Assembly: GCA_029941485.1 (NCBI GenBank)
Contig: JAPYOZ010000025.1
Coordinates: forward strand, 1-15,246
Direction: 5' to 3'
Length of the DNA stretch: 15,246 bases
Source of the DNA: Gammaproteobacteria bacterium
GTDB lineage: Bacteria > Pseudomonadota > Gammaproteobacteria > PS1 > Pseudothioglobaceae
This document shows, piece after piece, positions 12,948 to 15,246 of the stretch (positions are counted from its first letter, which is position 1; each line of letters begins with the position of its first letter). The notes under the pieces are model-generated. The model was not told the origin of the DNA. It saw nothing but the letters and a program-made list of their open reading frames with translations, and did no database searches. A program made the position numbers and the translations under genes.

Positions 12948-13867
12948 ATTTCTTTAATCAATCCCTTGATAGCTTGAGCCGAAGCATTAAAATCTTGTTG
13001 TTCTTTATCAGTAAAGTCCAGTTCAACAATTTTTTCCACACCGTTTTTACCCAGTACAACTGGCACACCAATGGCGATATCAGTTTGTCCGTATTCACCC
13101 TCGAGCATAGTGATGCATGGCAGTAGTCGATGTTTGTTGTGCACAATGGCTTCAACCATAATGGTAACGGCTGCACCCGGCGCATCGTAAGCGCTGGATT
13201 TTTGCTTAAGATTAAGGATTTCTGCACCACCATTACGGGTGCGTTGAATTAATCGATCAATGGTTTTTTGATCAAGCAAGTGCTCTATAGAAATACCACT
13301 CACTGTAGTGAATCTTGGCAATGGTACCATGGTGTCGCCGTGTCCTCCAAGTACCATGGCTTGAATGTCGTTAATGGAATAATCAGTTTCCATGGCGATA
13401 AAACTTGATAGGCGCATTGAATCTAAAATACCCGCTTGACCCATGATTCGATTGCGTGGCCAATTAGCCTTTTGATTGGCGTAATAAGTAAGCACATCGA
13501 CTGGATTAGAAACCACAATCACATAGGCATCCGGTGCGTACTCAATAATACCATCCATAATTTCATCAATGATTTTAAGGTTAATGGCTAGTACATCGGC
13601 TCTGTCCATGCCAGGTTTTCTTGGCATACCAGCGGTAATAATAATAATGTTAGAATCTTGAATATTGGAAATATCACTTGCACCCATAAGTCCGGCATCA
13701 AAATGATAAACACTGGAGGTTTCTTGAATATCGAGAGCCACACCTTTGGCGTATTGCTCGTCAAGATCAATCAGTACAATTTGTTGTGCCAATTTTTGAA
13801 TAGCGAGCATTTGTGCGGTACTTTCACCGACTCGGCCAGCACCCACAATACTGATTTTATTAACCAC
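12944..13867 (-). CDS. mdh: Malate dehydrogenase, LDH-like type
   Basis: NAD-dependent enzyme that interconverts malate and oxaloacetate. The 307-aa sequence belongs to the lactate/malate dehydrogenase superfamily. It has the Rossmann motif GAGRVG (9-14), the acidic residue after beta-2 (IDLD, 33-36) expected for NAD, substrate-loop MPRKPGMDR (Arg83, Arg89), VVSNPVDV (118-125), the Asp149/Arg152 pair and catalytic His176 in GGHGDTMVPL. Arg at position 83 on the mobile loop favours malate over lactate. It is the LDH-like type, not the E. coli-type Mdh usual in enteric bacteria. The start is GTG with AAGGAG (13873-13878) 5 bases upstream, the best Shine-Dalgarno sequence in the window. It is divergent from malic enzyme across 64 bp and convergent with sdhB, sharing CTAG. 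Confidence 0.95.
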   Translation of the reverse strand: MVNKISIVGAGRVGESTAQMLAIQKLAQQIVLIDLDEQYAKGVALDIQETSSVYHFDAGLMGASDISNIQDSNIIIITAGMPRKPGMDRADVLAINLKIIDEIMDGIIEYAPDAYVIVVSNPVDVLTYYANQKANWPRNRIMGQAGILDSMRLSSFIAMETDYSINDIQAMVLGGHGDTMVPLPRFTTVSGISIEHLLDQKTIDRLIQRTRNGGAEILNLKQKSSAYDAPGAAVTIMVEAIVHNKHRLLPCITMLEGEYGQTDIAIGVPVVLGKNGVEKIVELDFTDKEQQDFNASAQAIKGLIKEI

Positions 13868-13931
13868 GTGAACTCCTTATTTAATACTTATATAATAAGC
13901 GTTATTATTCTAGTCATAATATTAACCCAAA
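13868..13931. promoter_or_regulatory. Divergent start region between mdh and malic enzyme
   Basis: The 64-bp gap is rich in TATA-like sequence, so exact promoters are hard to fix. On the plus strand CATAAT (13915-13920) ends 11 bases before the malic enzyme ATG, which has no Shine-Dalgarno sequence. On the minus strand TATATA-like sequence around 13885-13893 precedes the mdh AAGGAG. The two genes may be jointly controlled. Confidence 0.4.
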
Positions 13932-15152
13932 ATGAGTAAAGAGTTTCACAAATTAGCACTTGATTATCACCAAGGTAAAAGACCTGGGAAGATTTTTGTT
14001 TCTTCGCATAAATCCTTAGAAACGCATGAAGACTTGTCTTTGGCTTACACGCCTGGTGTGGCAGCCCCAGTTAGGGAAATTGATGAGGACAAATCCAAGG
14101 TTTATGACTATACGATTAAAGGTAATTTAGTCGCAGTGATTACTGATGGTTCGGCTGTATTAGGGCTCGGAAATATTGGCCCTTTAGCAGCTAAACCCGT
14201 CATGGAGGGTAAAAGTGTGTTGTTTAAACGTTTTGCTGATATTGACGTGTTTGATATTGAAGTCGACACTCAAGATGTGGATGAGTTTGTGCAAACGGTT
14301 AAAAACATTGCCCCTACTTTTGGGGGTATTAATTTAGAAGATATTTCTGCCCCTCGTTGTTTTGAAATTGAACAGCGTTTAATTGAGGAGCTTGATATTC
14401 CTGTTTTTCATGATGATCAACACGGTACAGCAATCATCATTGCAGCGGGTTTGTTAAACGCGTTAGAAATTCAAGAAAAAACACTGGAAAATGCAACGTT
14501 GACTTGTTTGGGCGCAGGTGCTGCCGGCATCGCCACGCTTGATCTTTTGTGTGAATTAGGCTTTAAAAAAGACAACATATTGTTGGTGGATTCAAAAGGC
14601 ATTGTCACTAATAATCGGGAAAATTTAAGCAAGGAAAAAACTCGTTATGCATCCAATACTGAACAACAAACATTGGCAGATGCGATGGACGGATGCGATG
14701 TCTTTGTAGGCGTTGCTTCGGCTAATTTAGTGTCAAAAGACATGGTGAAATCGATGGCAGATAAACCCATTGTGTTTGCTTTGTCAAACCCTGATCCGGA
14801 AATTTCACCCGCCGATGCAAACTCGGTGCGTGATGATTTGATCATGGCAACAGGGCGAAGTGATTATTCAAATCAGGTAAATAACGTATTGGGCTTTCCA
14901 TTTATTTTCAGAGGTGCGCTTGATGCTAAAGCCAGTGAAATAAATTTGGTGATGAAAATTGCAGCCGTTAATGCGCTCAGAGATTTGGCAAAATTAGAAG
15001 TTCCAGCGGAAGTTTTAAAAACGTATGGTATTGATTCGTTAGCCTTTGGTAAGGACTATATTATCCCTAAACCTTTTGATCCAAGACTGATTACATCGGT
15101 ACCCAAAGCGGTGTTTGACGCGGCAAAATCCAGTGGCGTTTCAAGGCTTTAA
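13932..15152 (+). CDS. Malic enzyme, short form
   Basis: Oxidatively decarboxylates malate to pyruvate and CO2, reducing NAD(P). The 406-aa protein aligns with the malic-enzyme half of E. coli MaeB and lacks MaeB's C-terminal phosphotransacetylase-like domain. Key residues: Tyr39 in AYTPGVA, Lys94 in MEGKSVLFKRFADID, metal-binding residues Glu136/Asp137 (GGINLEDISAPRCFEIE) and Asp161/Asp162 (FHDDQHGTA), dinucleotide-binding GAGAAGI (194-200), ALSNPDPEI (283-291) and ATGRSDYSNQVNNVLGFPFIFRGAL (306-330). The cofactor cannot be fixed by eye; Ser221 after Asp220 (VDSKG) resembles MaeB, which uses NADP. The start gives the family N-terminus, though no Shine-Dalgarno sequence is visible. The gene lies next to mdh and sdh, supporting a C4-C3 node. 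Confidence 0.94.
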   Translation: MSKEFHKLALDYHQGKRPGKIFVSSHKSLETHEDLSLAYTPGVAAPVREIDEDKSKVYDYTIKGNLVAVITDGSAVLGLGNIGPLAAKPVMEGKSVLFKRFADIDVFDIEVDTQDVDEFVQTVKNIAPTFGGINLEDISAPRCFEIEQRLIEELDIPVFHDDQHGTAIIIAAGLLNALEIQEKTLENATLTCLGAGAAGIATLDLLCELGFKKDNILLVDSKGIVTNNRENLSKEKTRYASNTEQQTLADAMDGCDVFVGVASANLVSKDMVKSMADKPIVFALSNPDPEISPADANSVRDDLIMATGRSDYSNQVNNVLGFPFIFRGALDAKASEINLVMKIAAVNALRDLAKLEVPAEVLKTYGIDSLAFGKDYIIPKPFDPRLITSVPKAVFDAAKSSGVSRL

Positions 15153-15193
15153 CAACCCTTAATTTCGATACAAAAAAAACTATCTAAATCTCC

Positions 15194-15222
15194 TTGTTAA
15201 TCAAGAATAGTTATGGGATAAT
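15194..15222 (+). promoter_or_regulatory. Predicted promoter of the next gene to the right
   Basis: TTGTTA (15194-15199), a 17-bp spacer and GATAAT (15217-15222) form a good sigma70-type promoter. TTGGAGAG at the window edge (15235-15242) looks like the ribosome-binding site of a gene that starts just outside. No terminator for the malic enzyme gene is visible in the 41 bases before it. Confidence 0.65.
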
Positions 15223-15246
15223 GGCCGATTGTTTTTGGAGAGATTT

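Noticed and set aside
1..15246. Mobile element, CRISPR array, phage gene, tRNA or rRNA
   Set aside because: No transposase, integrase, direct-repeat/spacer array, or cloverleaf-like sequence was seen; gaps between genes are mostly too short.

Overview
The window is a densely packed, AT-rich stretch of a bacterial chromosome made almost entirely of core housekeeping genes. The top of a dcw cluster with an E. coli-like MraZ, an LpxL-type lipid A acyltransferase, and RF2, S15 and DnaG proteins that align closely with their E. coli counterparts point to a gammaproteobacterium. The low GC, short intergenic gaps and simple central-carbon gene set would suit a small-genome marine lineage such as the SUP05/Thioglobus group or a related symbiont. 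That placement is inference and was not tested.

Layout: (1) 1-2378, minus strand: rpsO, a strong intrinsic terminator, prfB, then the N-terminal part of a glutathione reductase that runs off the left edge. (2) 2481-3386, minus: an LpxL-type acyltransferase, divergent from (3) dnaG on plus, 3426-5252. (4) 5255-8776, minus: the start of the dcw cluster, mraZ-rsmH-ftsL-ftsI, with every neighbouring pair overlapping. The cluster stops after ftsI; murE/murF/mraY do not follow. (5) 8777-9250: a 474-bp divergent control region. It holds a four-unit, 10-bp-periodic MraZ operator, a previously unannotated 25-codon reading frame in the mraZ leader, a 37-bp near-perfect palindrome and a predicted extended -10 promoter for the plus-strand operon. 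(6) 9251-12947, plus: a small TPR-like gene translationally coupled to a type-B (cytochrome b558) succinate dehydrogenase, sdhCAB. (7) 12944-13867, minus: an LDH-like malate dehydrogenase whose stop codon overlaps that of sdhB. (8) 13932-15152, plus: a short-form malic enzyme, then a predicted promoter and Shine-Dalgarno sequence for a gene just beyond the right edge.

How the genes work together: the left half covers translation (S15, RF2), replication priming, outer-membrane lipid A acylation, thiol redox balance and division-septum synthesis. The right half is a C4-dicarboxylate module. Succinate dehydrogenase feeds the quinone pool and makes fumarate, malate dehydrogenase interconverts malate and oxaloacetate, and malic enzyme links malate to pyruvate; fumarase is not here.

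The most notable points are the loss of the programmed frameshift in prfB, a Glu-to-Met change in the catalytic HX4(D/E) motif of the acyltransferase, the signal-peptide-like sORF and MraZ operator upstream of mraZ, the unknown TPR-like gene coupled to sdhCAB, and the insertion and three cysteine pairs in FtsI. I saw no mobile element, CRISPR array, tRNA or rRNA gene. I did not find a clear new multi-gene system.
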